Below, one piece after another: positions 34,085 through 44,222 of a stretch of 64,000 bases of DNA. The DNA is taken from assembly GCA_039810885.1 (NCBI GenBank), contig JBDHXV010000007.1, positions 12,666 through 76,665 on the forward strand, written 5' to 3'. Below the pieces are notes generated by a model. It was not told the DNA's origin. It made no database searches and was given only the letters and a program-made list of their open reading frames with translations. The translations under genes were made by a program, and so were the position numbers. The stretch comes from BJGO01 sp039810885. Lineage in GTDB: Bacteria; Bacteroidota; Bacteroidia; Chitinophagales; UBA10324. Position 1 is the first letter of the stretch, and the number at the start of each line of letters is the position of its first letter.

Positions 34085-35998
34085 TTATGCCATTTTTTTT
34101 AAAATCACAGCACACAAGGGCGGCAGGGATAGAACAATTGAATTTGATTTACCCTGATAAGCCGTTTCAGTACTCGCAAACACCTTCTTTTTAAGATAAC
34201 CACCCCCCCCCAATTTTTTATTATCGCTATTAAACACAACCCGCCAATGACCGGGCTCTTCTACTCCCATTCGATAATCTTCTCGAGGTACAGGGGTTAA
34301 GTTGAGAATAACCCAAACGGAATCAATGCACTCAAGCCCTTTTCTGCGATAAGCTAAAGTGCCACGCTCCCAATCAATAGAGTCTATCCATTCAAATCCG
34401 GTATAATCAAACTGCTTCTCATGTAGGGCTTTCTCTTTTCGATAAAGTTTATTTAATCCCTTAACCGTCTTTTGAATACCCTTATGCTTCTCATCCTCTA
34501 ACAAATGCCAATCAAGGCTATGTTCATGATTCCACTCTGCAAATTGAGCAAAATCATTTCCCATAAACAAAAGTTTGGCTCCGGGATGTGTAAACATATA
34601 AGCATAAACCAAGCGAAGGTTGGCAAACTTCTGCCACTCGTCACCAGGCATTTTATTTATCATAGATCCCTTGCCGTGTACAACCTCATCATGTGAAAAG
34701 GGAAGCATAAAATTTTCTGTAAAGGCATAAGTTAAGCTAAAGGTTAACTGATCATGATGAAATTTCCGGTACACAGGGTCTATAGCAAAATATTTTAAGG
34801 TGTCGTGCATCCAACCCATCATCCACTTCATTCCAAAGCCCAATCCGCCGCTATGCGTGGGATGAGATACTCCGTTAAATGTGGTGCTCTCCTCCGCAAT
34901 GGTTTGCACTTCCGGATAATGAGCATAAACCGTTTCGTTAAATTCCTTTAATAAAGAAATTGCTTCAAGGTTCTCTCTTCCACCGGATTCATTCGGAATC
35001 CATTCTCCTTCATTACGGGAGTAGTCGAGATAGAGCATAGACGCAACTGCATCAACACGAAGCCCATCAGCATGGTAACGATCTAACCAAAACAACGCAT
35101 TGCTGATGATAAAACTACGCACTTCAAAACGCCCATAGTTAAAAATATAACTCTTCCAATCCGGATGAAATCCCTTGCGGGCATCCTGATGTTCATATAA
35201 ATAAGTGCCATCAAAACGATACAGCCCGTGTGCATCGCCGGGATAATGCGATGGAACCCAGTCGAGAATAACACCGATGCCCGCTTGGTGCAAGGCATCA
35301 ATCAAATACATGAAATCTTGCGGAGATCCAAAACGCGAAGAAGGAGCATAGTAGCCTGTAATCTGATAACCCCACGAGGGTGCATAAGGATGTTCCATCA
35401 CCGGCATGAATTCCACATGTGTATATCCCATTTCTTTAACATAGGTAGTAAGGGAATGTGCCAGATGCTTATAGTCAAGAAACTTCTCAGGATGATGAGG
35501 GCTGCGCCGCCAAGAGCCGAGATGAACCTCATAAACCGAAATTGGAGATTGCAGCGTGTTGCGATTTGCGCGCCTCTTCATCCAACGTGCATCGTCCCAT
35601 TTATATTTTAGGTCCCAAACAATCGATGCCGTCATTGGCGGTTGCTCCCAGAAAAAGGCGTAAGGATCGCCCTTATCAATAAGTTCATTTTGAGATGTGC
35701 GAATAGAATATTTATAGATAGATCCATTCCCGAGATGTGGTATAAAACACTCCCAAATTCCACTGCCATCCGGTCGCAACGACATTTTATTGATTTGGCT
35801 GTTCCAACTATTAAAATTGCCGACTACCGAAACCTCTTGAGCATTAGGTGCCCATACAGCAAAGAACACGCCTTTGATGTTTTGATGTTCTACAAGGTGA
35901 GATCCCAATTTTTCATAAAGCCTATAATGTTTACCTACTTTAAATAATTCAATATCGAAAGAAGTAAGTAAACTAAATGAAGACTCTTTATCCACCAT
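34085..35998 (-). CDS. glgB: 1,4-alpha-glucan branching enzyme GlgB
   Basis: GlgB forms alpha-1,6 branches in glycogen. The 637-residue protein has an N-terminal CBM48 domain (VWAPNAQEVSVVGNFNSW) and a GH13 barrel with GVILDWVPSHYPGDAHGL, the nucleophile in DGLRVDAVASMLY, the acid Glu in TIAEESTTF and FSHDEVVHGKGSM. A run of nine G in the coding strand (34203-34211) encodes LGGGGY near the C-terminus and is prone to slippage. No other glycogen gene is close by. It converges with the EEP gene and diverges from the helicase gene. Confidence 0.96.
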   Translation of the reverse strand: MVDKESSFSLLTSFDIELFKVGKHYRLYEKLGSHLVEHQNIKGVFFAVWAPNAQEVSVVGNFNSWNSQINKMSLRPDGSGIWECFIPHLGNGSIYKYSIRTSQNELIDKGDPYAFFWEQPPMTASIVWDLKYKWDDARWMKRRANRNTLQSPISVYEVHLGSWRRSPHHPEKFLDYKHLAHSLTTYVKEMGYTHVEFMPVMEHPYAPSWGYQITGYYAPSSRFGSPQDFMYLIDALHQAGIGVILDWVPSHYPGDAHGLYRFDGTYLYEHQDARKGFHPDWKSYIFNYGRFEVRSFIISNALFWLDRYHADGLRVDAVASMLYLDYSRNEGEWIPNESGGRENLEAISLLKEFNETVYAHYPEVQTIAEESTTFNGVSHPTHSGGLGFGMKWMMGWMHDTLKYFAIDPVYRKFHHDQLTFSLTYAFTENFMLPFSHDEVVHGKGSMINKMPGDEWQKFANLRLVYAYMFTHPGAKLLFMGNDFAQFAEWNHEHSLDWHLLEDEKHKGIQKTVKGLNKLYRKEKALHEKQFDYTGFEWIDSIDWERGTLAYRRKGLECIDSVWVILNLTPVPREDYRMGVEEPGHWRVVFNSDNKKLGGGGYLKKKVFASTETAYQGKSNSIVLSLPPLCAVILKKMA

Positions 35999-36239
35999 AG
36001 TGTTTTTCGGTATTGTTTCTCATCAGCATTAATAATAACAGTAAGGCCTGGTTTTCGGTTTATTATTTTTAAAAATAAATAGTATGATTTGCTGCGTTTT
36101 CAAATGGAATTACAAAGTAAACCCCGGCTTGTCAAATCTTAAAATTTTTGCACCCTATTATTATATCTGAAAGCAGGAGTATAGTGCATTCTATATAAAA
36201 AGTTGACAGAGACAAAAAATTGCTTCCTAATTTTATCGA

Positions 36240-38555
36240 ATGAGTTATTTAGAAACGCTCAACGAAGCACAGCGCAACGCCGTGATAAACACGGATGGAC
36301 CGATTATAATAGTTGCCGGCCCCGGCTCAGGTAAAACCAGAGTGCTGACTTATCGAATAGCGTATTTATTACAATATAAACGAGATGCAAATGACCGCCC
36401 CATTGATTCGTTTAGTGTACTAGCCCTCACATTCACTAATAAGGCGGCAAAGGAAATGCGAGAGCGTGTGGAACACGTGGCCGGACTAGAAGCGCGCAAT
36501 TTATATATCGGAACTTTTCACTCAGTATTTTCTCGCATTCTTCGATATGAAGCACAGCATATAGGCTATCCGCCTAATTTTTCTATTTACGATACGGACG
36601 ATTCGCGTAATCTATTGAAATCAATTATCAAAGAATTAGCATTAAATACAACCTATTATAAGCCCAATGTAGTTCATAACAGAATATCGGTAGCAAAAAA
36701 CAGCTTAATGTCTCCCGAAGAATATGCAATGAACTTTAATCTACGTAACGAAGATGAGACTTCAGGAAAACCGAGGATGGCAGAAGTTTATAAAATATAC
36801 AATGAACGATTATTCAGAGCCGGCGCCATGGATTTCGATGATCTGCTAATGAAGATGTACGAACTATTGAATAAAGTGCCACAAGTGTTGCATCGCTATC
36901 AAAATCGGTTCAAATACATTCTTATTGATGAGTTTCAAGACACAAATTTTGCACAATATGAGATTGTGAAAAAGTTGGCCGCCGTTCATGAAAACATTAC
37001 GGTTGTTGGAGATGATGCACAAAGTATCTATTCTTTTAGAGGGGCAACCATTGCGAATATTCTAAATTTTCGTAAAGACTTCCCCGACACAAAAGAGTAC
37101 AAATTGGAGCAGAATTATCGCAGTACACAACATATAGTAAAGGCAGCAAATACGATCATCGCAAAGAATCGAAATCAAATACCTAAACAAATCTGGACAG
37201 AAAACCCCGGCGGCGATAAGATTAAGGTGTACAAGGCACTATCGGATAATGATGAAGGAAAGATAGTTGCAGATTTGATTTTTGAAGAACGGATGCGCTC
37301 ACAAAGACGCAATCGCGACTTTGCGATTCTTTACCGAACCAATGCACAGTCGAGAGCCTTTGAAGAGGCCTTACGCAGATTAAATATTCCTTATATAGTC
37401 TATGGTGGGCTTAGTTTCTATCAGCGCAAAGAAGTAAAAGATTTACTGGCTTACTTGAGGCTTGCCGTAAATCATTATGACGAAGAGGCGTTAAAAAGAA
37501 TTATAAATTATCCCACACGTGGTATTGGACAGAGCACATTAGACAGAGCCGCACTTGCCGCTAAAGAACACAACATTCGTTTGTGGGACGTATTGGAAAA
37601 CGCCGGAACGTACATGCCCGATAATCGATCGGCCCATGCGGTAAGAGATTTTGTGACAATGATTAAAACCTTTGCGTTAGAGTTACAAACTAAAAACGCA
37701 TTTGACCTCGCCACACACATTGCAAGAGTTTCGGGATTGCATCAGGAGTTGCATAACGATAAAACAGTGGAAGGATTGAGTCGTTATGAGAACTTGCAGG
37801 AATTATTAAACGGAATCAGAGAATTCTCTGAAATGGAACAACCCGAAATAACGCCCGATGGTGAAGTGCTGGAAAGCATACAAACAGATAAATCTTTAGG
37901 ACGATGGTTGCAAGAGATAACGCTCTTAACGGATGCCGATAAAAATGATGGCGATGATGATAAGGTGAAACTGATGACTATTCATGCGGCAAAAGGCCTT
38001 GAATTCCCGCTCGTCTTTGTTGTTGGATTAGAAGAAAATTTATTTCCGAGTATGATGAGCCTTGATAGCAGGGATGATTTAGAAGAAGAGCGTCGTTTGT
38101 TTTACGTGGCAATAACACGTGCAAAAGACAAGTTACAGTTGTCATTTGCTGTTTCAAGATTTAAATATGGCAACCTGATCTACTGTGAACCAAGTCGCTT
38201 TTTAAGAGAAATAAATCCGGATAACTTGGAATTTACCTTTTCACAATTATCGGAAACACGCCCTATACGAAAAGAAACACCTGTACGCAGCAGCATGAGC
38301 GCAATACCAAGAGAAACTATAAACACAACACACAAGCCAACAGATAACTTCGTTCCTGATGATGCTGCAACTATTCAATCGGGTATGGACGTGGAGCACC
38401 AGCGATTTGGCTTTGGTAAGGTTATGATGATTGAAGGAGGAGCGTCTGATCGAATGGCAACTATCTTTTTTAAAAATGGTATCGGTAACAAAAAACTGAT
38501 GCTTCGCTTTGCCAAATTGCGCATTGTAAACAGAAATACCTTCTCATTGAATTAA
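36240..38555 (+). CDS. UvrD/PcrA-type ATP-dependent DNA helicase
   Basis: This 771-residue superfamily I 3'-5' helicase acts in nucleotide-excision repair and replication restart. Motifs run in order: Walker A AGPGSGKTRVL near residue 27, ALTFTNKAAKEMRERV, IGTFHSVF, DEFQDTNFAQYEIV, GDDAQSIYSFRGA, QNYRST, LMTIHAAKGLEFPLVFVVGL and YVAITRAKDKL. The C-terminal Tudor-like tail (VEHQRFGFGKVMMIEG) is typical of PcrA/UvrD and binds RNA polymerase in known members. The ATG follows 241 nt of gap shared with glgB. Confidence 0.96.
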   Translation: MSYLETLNEAQRNAVINTDGPIIIVAGPGSGKTRVLTYRIAYLLQYKRDANDRPIDSFSVLALTFTNKAAKEMRERVEHVAGLEARNLYIGTFHSVFSRILRYEAQHIGYPPNFSIYDTDDSRNLLKSIIKELALNTTYYKPNVVHNRISVAKNSLMSPEEYAMNFNLRNEDETSGKPRMAEVYKIYNERLFRAGAMDFDDLLMKMYELLNKVPQVLHRYQNRFKYILIDEFQDTNFAQYEIVKKLAAVHENITVVGDDAQSIYSFRGATIANILNFRKDFPDTKEYKLEQNYRSTQHIVKAANTIIAKNRNQIPKQIWTENPGGDKIKVYKALSDNDEGKIVADLIFEERMRSQRRNRDFAILYRTNAQSRAFEEALRRLNIPYIVYGGLSFYQRKEVKDLLAYLRLAVNHYDEEALKRIINYPTRGIGQSTLDRAALAAKEHNIRLWDVLENAGTYMPDNRSAHAVRDFVTMIKTFALELQTKNAFDLATHIARVSGLHQELHNDKTVEGLSRYENLQELLNGIREFSEMEQPEITPDGEVLESIQTDKSLGRWLQEITLLTDADKNDGDDDKVKLMTIHAAKGLEFPLVFVVGLEENLFPSMMSLDSRDDLEEERRLFYVAITRAKDKLQLSFAVSRFKYGNLIYCEPSRFLREINPDNLEFTFSQLSETRPIRKETPVRSSMSAIPRETINTTHKPTDNFVPDDAATIQSGMDVEHQRFGFGKVMMIEGGASDRMATIFFKNGIGNKKLMLRFAKLRIVNRNTFSLN

Positions 38556-38584
38556 TCGTTGATGTATAGAGCCCCTTTTATGTA

Positions 38585-39280
38585 ATGAAAAAGTATTTTG
38601 CCGTTGTTGGGTTCTTGTTTGTTTTTATAGTGACTCCTCGGGAGAGTTTTTCACAACGTTTTGTTGTTGTATCGGGTGTTGTCGTGGATTCGTTGACGCA
38701 ACAAGCCATGGACAAAGCCACATTAATTCGATTAAGCGACAATAGAACTTTTATCACAGATAAGAGTGGATCGTTTGAAATTAGATGTACAGAGAATGAT
38801 GCTATCCGTATTTCCTATGTAGGCTACTTTACGATGCGTCTTGTTGTACGAAATATTCCCGACTCGATAATAGGATTAAAAAAGTTTACACGCATAGACA
38901 TGCGACATGATATGAGCCAATTGCCGCTTATTGTAATCAATGAGAATCCGCTAATGAAGAATAAGAAAGAAGACTCCATATACTATAAACATGCCTTGAA
39001 GCCTATGGAGGCCAGTGTCATGAATCCCATCTCTTTCTTATATGCACAGTTCAGTAAGAGCGAAAAGGAAAAAGAGCGACTTAGTGAAATTCTTCAACAG
39101 AAATACCTTGATGACGTGTTAAACTATCGCCTACCCAGACAACTGTTATTGAATATTACGGGAGATAAAACTTTTACTATAGATAAACTAAAAGAACGTT
39201 GTAAGCCCAGCGACTTTTTTATCCTAAATGCTTCTGATTATGAGTTGTATCAATGGGTAGAGCATTGTTTCTCGTACTAA
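38585..39280 (+). CDS. Secreted protein with carboxypeptidase-regulatory-like (CarboxypepD_reg) domain
   Basis: The 231-residue protein has an N-terminal signal peptide (FAVVGFLFVFIVTPRESFSQ). A transthyretin-like domain typical of Bacteroidota follows (VVSGVVVDSLTQQAMDKATL, then DKSGSFEIR and IRISYVGYFTMRL), at about residues 27-110. The C-terminal half has no recognised domain. It is not a TonB receptor, because the barrel is absent. It converges with nadK with only 7 nt between. Confidence 0.85.
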   Translation: MKKYFAVVGFLFVFIVTPRESFSQRFVVVSGVVVDSLTQQAMDKATLIRLSDNRTFITDKSGSFEIRCTENDAIRISYVGYFTMRLVVRNIPDSIIGLKKFTRIDMRHDMSQLPLIVINENPLMKNKKEDSIYYKHALKPMEASVMNPISFLYAQFSKSEKEKERLSEILQQKYLDDVLNYRLPRQLLLNITGDKTFTIDKLKERCKPSDFFILNASDYELYQWVEHCFSY

Positions 39281-39287
39281 GTATAAA

Positions 39288-40172
39288 TTACGAGCTCCTT
39301 CTCGAATCGCTTCCCCAGTTTAATTTGGTTGAGAGGGTTTGTAAAAAGCTATGATCGGGCAATCGAACAAGATTTAATACGTGGGGGCATTTCTTTATTG
39401 CAAGCAAGTAGGAAGAATCAATAGTTTCGATGCGGGAATCAAGCGTGCACAGATAGTTTAGATTTCTACCTTCTACTTCAAAGGAAATTACAGAGTTATC
39501 TGGAACGATAAACGGACGCACATTTAGGTTATGAGGAGATATAGGTGTAATTACAAAATCGCTTGATGCGGGGGCAATAATCGGGCCGCCACAACTGAGC
39601 GAATATCCGGTAGAACCGGTTGCGGTAGAAACGATTAAACCATCTGCCCAATAGGAATTTAAAAACTCGCCATTTAAATAAGCATGAATCGTCAACATAG
39701 AAGAAGTATCCTTCTTAACTATTGTAAACTCGTTTAACGCATAGTTCAGGTCACCAAATAGGGGCGGTGTAGATTCCAATAAAACCATTGTGCGCTTATC
39801 AATACTGAACGTACCATTATACAAGCAGTCGAGTGCATCATTAATCTCATTCTTACCCACATTAGCTAAAAACCCAAGTCGCCCGAGGTTAACACCCATC
39901 ACGGGTATGTTATAGTGTCGAACGTAGGTTGCTGCATCAAGTAAAGTTCCGTCCCCGCCAAGGCTGATAAAGTAATTTGCTGTGTTGCTAATTTCTTCAT
40001 GCATATTGAATAATAAAAACTCAGAGGGGATTTCTATATACTGTTTCAGCTCATTGTAATAGCGTTCATGTATTTGTACATTAATTTTTCTATTGCGTAA
40101 AGCAAAAAGAAACTTTTGTACAAATGCTACATCACGCACATGAATGGTTCTGCTATAGAGCGCAATATTCAT
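39288..40172 (-). CDS. nadK: NAD kinase
   Basis: NadK phosphorylates NAD to NADP. The 294-residue protein has the signature FISLGGDGTLLDAATYVR near residue 70, GVNLGRLGFLANV, the NE/D region ALNEFTI and the glycine-rich TATGSTGYSLSCGGPI. It lies 5 nt after the Omp85-like gene in a leftward run. Keeping nadK beside CBS and outer-membrane barrel genes is common in Bacteroidota. Confidence 0.96.
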   Translation of the reverse strand: MNIALYSRTIHVRDVAFVQKFLFALRNRKINVQIHERYYNELKQYIEIPSEFLLFNMHEEISNTANYFISLGGDGTLLDAATYVRHYNIPVMGVNLGRLGFLANVGKNEINDALDCLYNGTFSIDKRTMVLLESTPPLFGDLNYALNEFTIVKKDTSSMLTIHAYLNGEFLNSYWADGLIVSTATGSTGYSLSCGGPIIAPASSDFVITPISPHNLNVRPFIVPDNSVISFEVEGRNLNYLCTLDSRIETIDSSYLLAIKKCPHVLNLVRLPDHSFLQTLSTKLNWGSDSRRSS

Positions 40173-40177
40173 AGAGT

Positions 40178-41620
40178 TTAAAATAACCCGGAAAGGTGTA
40201 AATATAGACCTTTTTCAAAGCGATGATTGACGTTGTATTCTATACGCAAGCCCAAATCATATCCCGTGGTGATATCAATGCCTAATCCCGCACTACGCAA
40301 CAAAGTGTTCGCAAGCGGATTGTCTGTACGGCGTGTTTGATCTATGGCATACCCCGTTTCTATTAAAAATTTAGGATAGATATATATGGGGATATAAGAA
40401 TTTAACTTTTGAAATGGAGTAATTAAGGGAAGCCTGAACCACCACAACTGGTATTTCAATTGTGTTTTAAGTATTCCATAAGACTGTGCATCTATCACGT
40501 AGTATTCGTATCCGGCAACATAATCATTCTTGTATCCCAACCCACGTTGATTATAATAGGGTTGAAAAACAGGAAAAGAAATCTTTGAACGAAATATCGC
40601 AGAAGCGTACCACTTCTTATGGAGGAACATATATTTAGCATAAACGAGATAGAACGCAGTTATATCCGCATTACTTAGGAGACGCCCAGTGCCTGTTTTG
40701 TTTATGGTAAACTCAACGTAAGAACCTTTTAATGGATAAGTTGCCCAATCACGGTGATCATTAATAATAGAGTAGCGAATTGCAAGATATTGTTGTGTTT
40801 TGGATGAATCAAAATAAAACGAGTTTAACCTATATATCGTATCACTGATGGATGCATGATTATATCCAAGAGAAAAAATTTGTCTTAAATGAATATGAGG
40901 CTTAAAAGTAAAATCAACATCAGCACCCCAACTGTTTCGTAGATATTGGTTGTCTTCCCAAAAAAATTGCTCGTTATTTTCGCTGTTGTAATACTGTAAG
41001 GTTCTGTTTCGAGTGGCATAAGCCCGAGCTTTAAGCCCGAAGTTCATCTGCTTATTAATGAAAGGCATACTATATCCGACTTCAACACGCTGCGCAAACC
41101 CTCCAAGTAGAGTAATAAAAAGATCCTCATCGCGCCCTCGAACATTTTGTTGTAAGAAATGACCGCCATATTGCACGCGCCGCAAGTCGGCTTTATGCGT
41201 TACCCACCAAGTATTAAAATTTCTATCATAAATATCAAACGATGCCATAGGAAGGGTGTACCAGCGCTCTTTTACCGTGATATAAACATCGATATCATTT
41301 TTATACCAATTCTTTATATTGAACTGCACATCAATAAAAAGTTGAAGGTTATTTAGATTGCTCTTATTCTCTTCAAATATTGAGTTGAGTAGTTTTAATG
41401 AAATTGAATCTCCCGGGGCAAACGTTAAATGACGCAGGATAATGAAATCTTTCGTCCTTTTATTCCCTTCAATTACGATGTTGCGTATATAAAGAGATAT
41501 TGGCTTATACATTACGGTGCTGTCCATGCTCTGGGCAAGAGCATTTTTTGAAATCCAACAAGCGATTATAAAAATTACACCTGATAGAGATAACGTGAGT
41601 CGAGAAGTGGCCCTAAACAT
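40178..41620 (-). CDS. Omp85/BamA-like outer membrane protein with one POTRA domain
   Basis: The 480-residue protein has a signal peptide (about residues 1-30, ending SKNALAQ), one POTRA-like domain (IRNIVIEGNKRTKDFIILRHL, about 45-125) and a C-terminal beta-barrel with repeated aromatic strands. The last residue is Phe, the classic signal for barrel assembly. It is much shorter than BamA, which carries five POTRA domains, so it is a small Omp85 relative rather than the insertase. It overlaps the upstream CBS gene by 8 nt. Confidence 0.85.
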   Translation of the reverse strand: MFRATSRLTLSLSGVIFIIACWISKNALAQSMDSTVMYKPISLYIRNIVIEGNKRTKDFIILRHLTFAPGDSISLKLLNSIFEENKSNLNNLQLFIDVQFNIKNWYKNDIDVYITVKERWYTLPMASFDIYDRNFNTWWVTHKADLRRVQYGGHFLQQNVRGRDEDLFITLLGGFAQRVEVGYSMPFINKQMNFGLKARAYATRNRTLQYYNSENNEQFFWEDNQYLRNSWGADVDFTFKPHIHLRQIFSLGYNHASISDTIYRLNSFYFDSSKTQQYLAIRYSIINDHRDWATYPLKGSYVEFTINKTGTGRLLSNADITAFYLVYAKYMFLHKKWYASAIFRSKISFPVFQPYYNQRGLGYKNDYVAGYEYYVIDAQSYGILKTQLKYQLWWFRLPLITPFQKLNSYIPIYIYPKFLIETGYAIDQTRRTDNPLANTLLRSAGLGIDITTGYDLGLRIEYNVNHRFEKGLYLHLSGLF

Positions 41621-42275
41621 TTAAATAGGTCATCAATGCATCGTAGCGATCTTTCAAGTCGTCATAAAATTCGGGCTCTTGATACGAATCGCTGATTTTA
41701 TATTTATAACGCTCCAAGGTTTGAATAACGGGTTGAACGTTAGGGATATTGATTTTAATGGTGAGTCGTATTACGCTGCTATCGCTATTGGTGGAAGCAA
41801 AAGCACAAAGTATTTTTGCCTGATTGCTTTCAACATGCCGTGAAACGTCAGATAAAGAATAATCATTTACGGGAATTTCTAATTCTATGATTCCTCCGGG
41901 TTCGCAAATGTCGGTATGTGTTGTTAAGTAGGATAGCAGGCTGTCTGATGATATACTCCCCATATAATTGTTGTCTTTATCAACAATAGGAATAATGCGA
42001 AGTTTCAAGGTCGTCGCCACTTTCAAAACCTCAAACACATGCTCATAATCGTGAATAAAAGGCGTGAGTAGTTTAAGCTTTAATGCGCCTAAGGCACTCT
42101 CCTGTTTATTTACATTTAATAACTCTTCCTCGAATACTAATCCAAGCAGTTGTCTTCCATTAAGAACAGGCAACTGCGTAAGATGATATTCGTTCATAAT
42201 CTTCAACGCAGTAGCACACGTGTCGGATGGCTTTATGGTTGGAATAGAATGTACGATTAATTCAGAGGCTTTCAT
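41613..42275 (-). CDS. CBS-domain protein
   Basis: The 220-residue protein has a pair of CBS motifs in the first 125 residues (VHSIPTIKPSDTCATALKIM and FEVLKVATTLKLRIIPIVD). A C-terminal region with an ACT-like beta-alpha pattern follows (GGIIELEIPVNDYSLSDVSR, VIRLTIKINIPNVQPVI). CBS pairs bind adenosyl ligands. It has no catalytic domain, so it is likely a sensor. Its 3' end overlaps the Omp85-like gene, which suggests coupled expression. Confidence 0.9.
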   Translation of the reverse strand: MKASELIVHSIPTIKPSDTCATALKIMNEYHLTQLPVLNGRQLLGLVFEEELLNVNKQESALGALKLKLLTPFIHDYEHVFEVLKVATTLKLRIIPIVDKDNNYMGSISSDSLLSYLTTHTDICEPGGIIELEIPVNDYSLSDVSRHVESNQAKILCAFASTNSDSSVIRLTIKINIPNVQPVIQTLERYKYKISDSYQEPEFYDDLKDRYDALMTYLNV

Positions 42276-42280
42276 TAAAC

Positions 42281-43048
42281 TTAATACTGAAACGCAGTTT
42301 TGTCTAGAAAGTTTTGCAACAGACGGTTAAATTCTTCGGGCTTTTCCATCATAGGAGCATGCCCGCACTCTTCCATCCAAACCAACGTAGAGTTTTTTAT
42401 GAGTTTATGAAAGTCTTCCGCAACAAATGGCGGAGTTATCTTGTCTTCTTTACCCCAGATTAAAAGCACAGGGCAGTCAATTTGAGGTAATCGGTCGGCA
42501 AGGTTTTCGCGCATGGCTGATTTTGCCGTACTGATTACGCGCAGCACTTTGTTTCTGTTGTTAACAATGTCAAAAACTTCATCTACCAACTCCTTTGTAG
42601 CAGTCTCCGGCTTATAAAAAGTATATTCTGTACGTTGTTTTATATATTCATAATCTCCGCGCTTGGGAAATGAACCTCCAAATGCACGCTCAAATAACCC
42701 ACTGCTGCCGGTAAGCACCATCGCTTTCACCTTTTCCGGATTTTCTAAACAATAGATTTGAGCTACGTGGCCGCCAAGCGAGTTGCCTATGATAATCATA
42801 TTGTCTAACTGCTTGTGTTCAACAAAACGACGAACAAATTTTACCAAGCCACCAACAGTTGATTCTAACAATCCCAGTTCAAAGATGGGTAATAAGGGAA
42901 TAATGACGCGATAGTTGGATTTAAAGTCATTCAATATATATTGATAGTTACTTAATGCACCAAATAAGCCGTGTAACAGCAAAAGAGGTTCTCCTTTTCC
43001 TTCATCAATAAACTTAAATTCTTTTTCTTGCTTGATATCAAACTGCAT
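42281..43048 (-). CDS. Alpha/beta hydrolase
   Basis: The 255-residue protein has the alpha/beta-hydrolase fold: oxyanion loop LLLHGLFGALSNY, nucleophile elbow IIGNSLGGHVAQ (Ser near residue 93), acid in LLIWGKEDKITPP and His in EECGHAPMMEKPEEFN. It resembles meta-cleavage product hydrolases and esterases, but the substrate is not evident. It is 5 nt before the CBS gene on the same strand. Confidence 0.9.
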   Translation of the reverse strand: MQFDIKQEKEFKFIDEGKGEPLLLLHGLFGALSNYQYILNDFKSNYRVIIPLLPIFELGLLESTVGGLVKFVRRFVEHKQLDNMIIIGNSLGGHVAQIYCLENPEKVKAMVLTGSSGLFERAFGGSFPKRGDYEYIKQRTEYTFYKPETATKELVDEVFDIVNNRNKVLRVISTAKSAMRENLADRLPQIDCPVLLIWGKEDKITPPFVAEDFHKLIKNSTLVWMEECGHAPMMEKPEEFNRLLQNFLDKTAFQY

Positions 43049-43089
43049 GTTAAGGTCTCGTTGTGGCTAAAATAAAGCAATTATTCTTT

Positions 43090-43674
43090 TTACGAGTTAT
43101 TAAATGTGGTCAAGTAGTTTAGGGTATTGTTTAATAATTGCATTCCTGCAATGGTTAGTACGCTTTCCGGATGAAACTGAAAGCCGATTATAGGATAGTT
43201 GCTATGTTCAAAACACATCAACTCGCTCTCTTTCGTATAGGCCAAAACATTAATAGTTTCAGGAAGGTCAGCCAATACCAGAGAGTGGTAACGCATGGCT
43301 TCAAAAGGCAACTTTATATCTTTAAAGATAGGGTGGCAATGATAATAGACGGCAGAAGTTTTTCCGTGCATAGGCTTGAGTGCATGCACGAGGCGGGCCC
43401 CAAAAAAACTTCCCAGAGCTTGATGGCCTAAGCAGATCCCAAGCATAGGCTTAGTCGTGTAATGTTGTTGAATAATAGACAATAAGTTGCCGGCTTCGGC
43501 GGGAGTTCTTGGCCCCGGTGAAAAAACGATAATATCCTTCTGAGCAAACCATTTCTCTGTACCATTGCACTCATCGTTGCGAACGATCTGAATACGATGA
43601 CCTAAGCGGGCGAAGCAATCATAAAGATTGTATGTGAACGAGTCGTAATTATCAACCAATAAAATATTCCTCAC
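43090..43674 (-). CDS. Glutamine amidotransferase component of anthranilate/aminodeoxychorismate synthase (TrpG/PabA)
   Basis: The 194-residue class I glutaminase starts ILLVDNYDSFTYNL, has the nucleophile MLGICLGHQALG near residue 79 and the catalytic IIGFQFHPESV near residue 169. It supplies ammonia for anthranilate or 4-amino-4-deoxychorismate synthesis; which of the two cannot be decided, because no trpE or pabB is adjacent. It overlaps cvpA by 4 nt. Confidence 0.93.
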   Translation of the reverse strand: MRNILLVDNYDSFTYNLYDCFARLGHRIQIVRNDECNGTEKWFAQKDIIVFSPGPRTPAEAGNLLSIIQQHYTTKPMLGICLGHQALGSFFGARLVHALKPMHGKTSAVYYHCHPIFKDIKLPFEAMRYHSLVLADLPETINVLAYTKESELMCFEHSNYPIIGFQFHPESVLTIAGMQLLNNTLNYLTTFNNS

Positions 43675-44222
43675 TTGAGCAACTCCGGAATATCGGGCAG
43701 GTTAAGGTGATTAAAATATTTTTTTAAATCGCTTAATAAGCCTTTTAAGGCAGGCAAGTTGTGATCAATGAAGTTAAAAAATCCAGGAGCGATCGGCTCG
43801 GCCAGGCTATACAACTTCGAGCTTGCTTTAACATCGGGATTAATTAATCCCGCCTGATTAACCAGCCATAAGGCTACGCTGGCCAGCAATAAGAATAGCG
43901 TTCCTTTAAATAACGCGCCCGCTATTTTGTTAATAATGCCTAGTTGAGCTACTGAAATTATTTTGTCAATGAGCTTCGCAAATAAAATAACGAGAATTAC
44001 TACCCCTGTAAATAACAAGGCAAAAGAAACCAGCGGTATGTAGGGGGAGGTAGAATCAAGTGCCGAACGAAGCCATTCAGAACATAGTGCCGAAAGTTTC
44101 AGTGCGACAAACAACCCGATTATCCAAGCAATACCCGAGAATAATGTGAGAATAAATCCTCGCATAAATCCGCGATAACAACCAAACCCGACAACGGCCA
44201 AAAGGAATAAGTCGATAACCAC
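43671..44222 (-). CDS. CvpA family membrane protein
   Basis: The 183-residue protein has four hydrophobic segments typical of the CvpA (colicin V production) family, starting DLFLLAVVGFGCYRGFMRGF. It is an integral inner membrane protein of poorly known role in envelope homeostasis. It is tightly packed between yqeY (1-nt overlap) and the pabA/trpG gene (4-nt overlap). Confidence 0.9.
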   Translation of the reverse strand: MVIDLFLLAVVGFGCYRGFMRGFILTLFSGIAWIIGLFVALKLSALCSEWLRSALDSTSPYIPLVSFALLFTGVVILVILFAKLIDKIISVAQLGIINKIAGALFKGTLFLLLASVALWLVNQAGLINPDVKASSKLYSLAEPIAPGFFNFIDHNLPALKGLLSDLKKYFNHLNLPDIPELLK

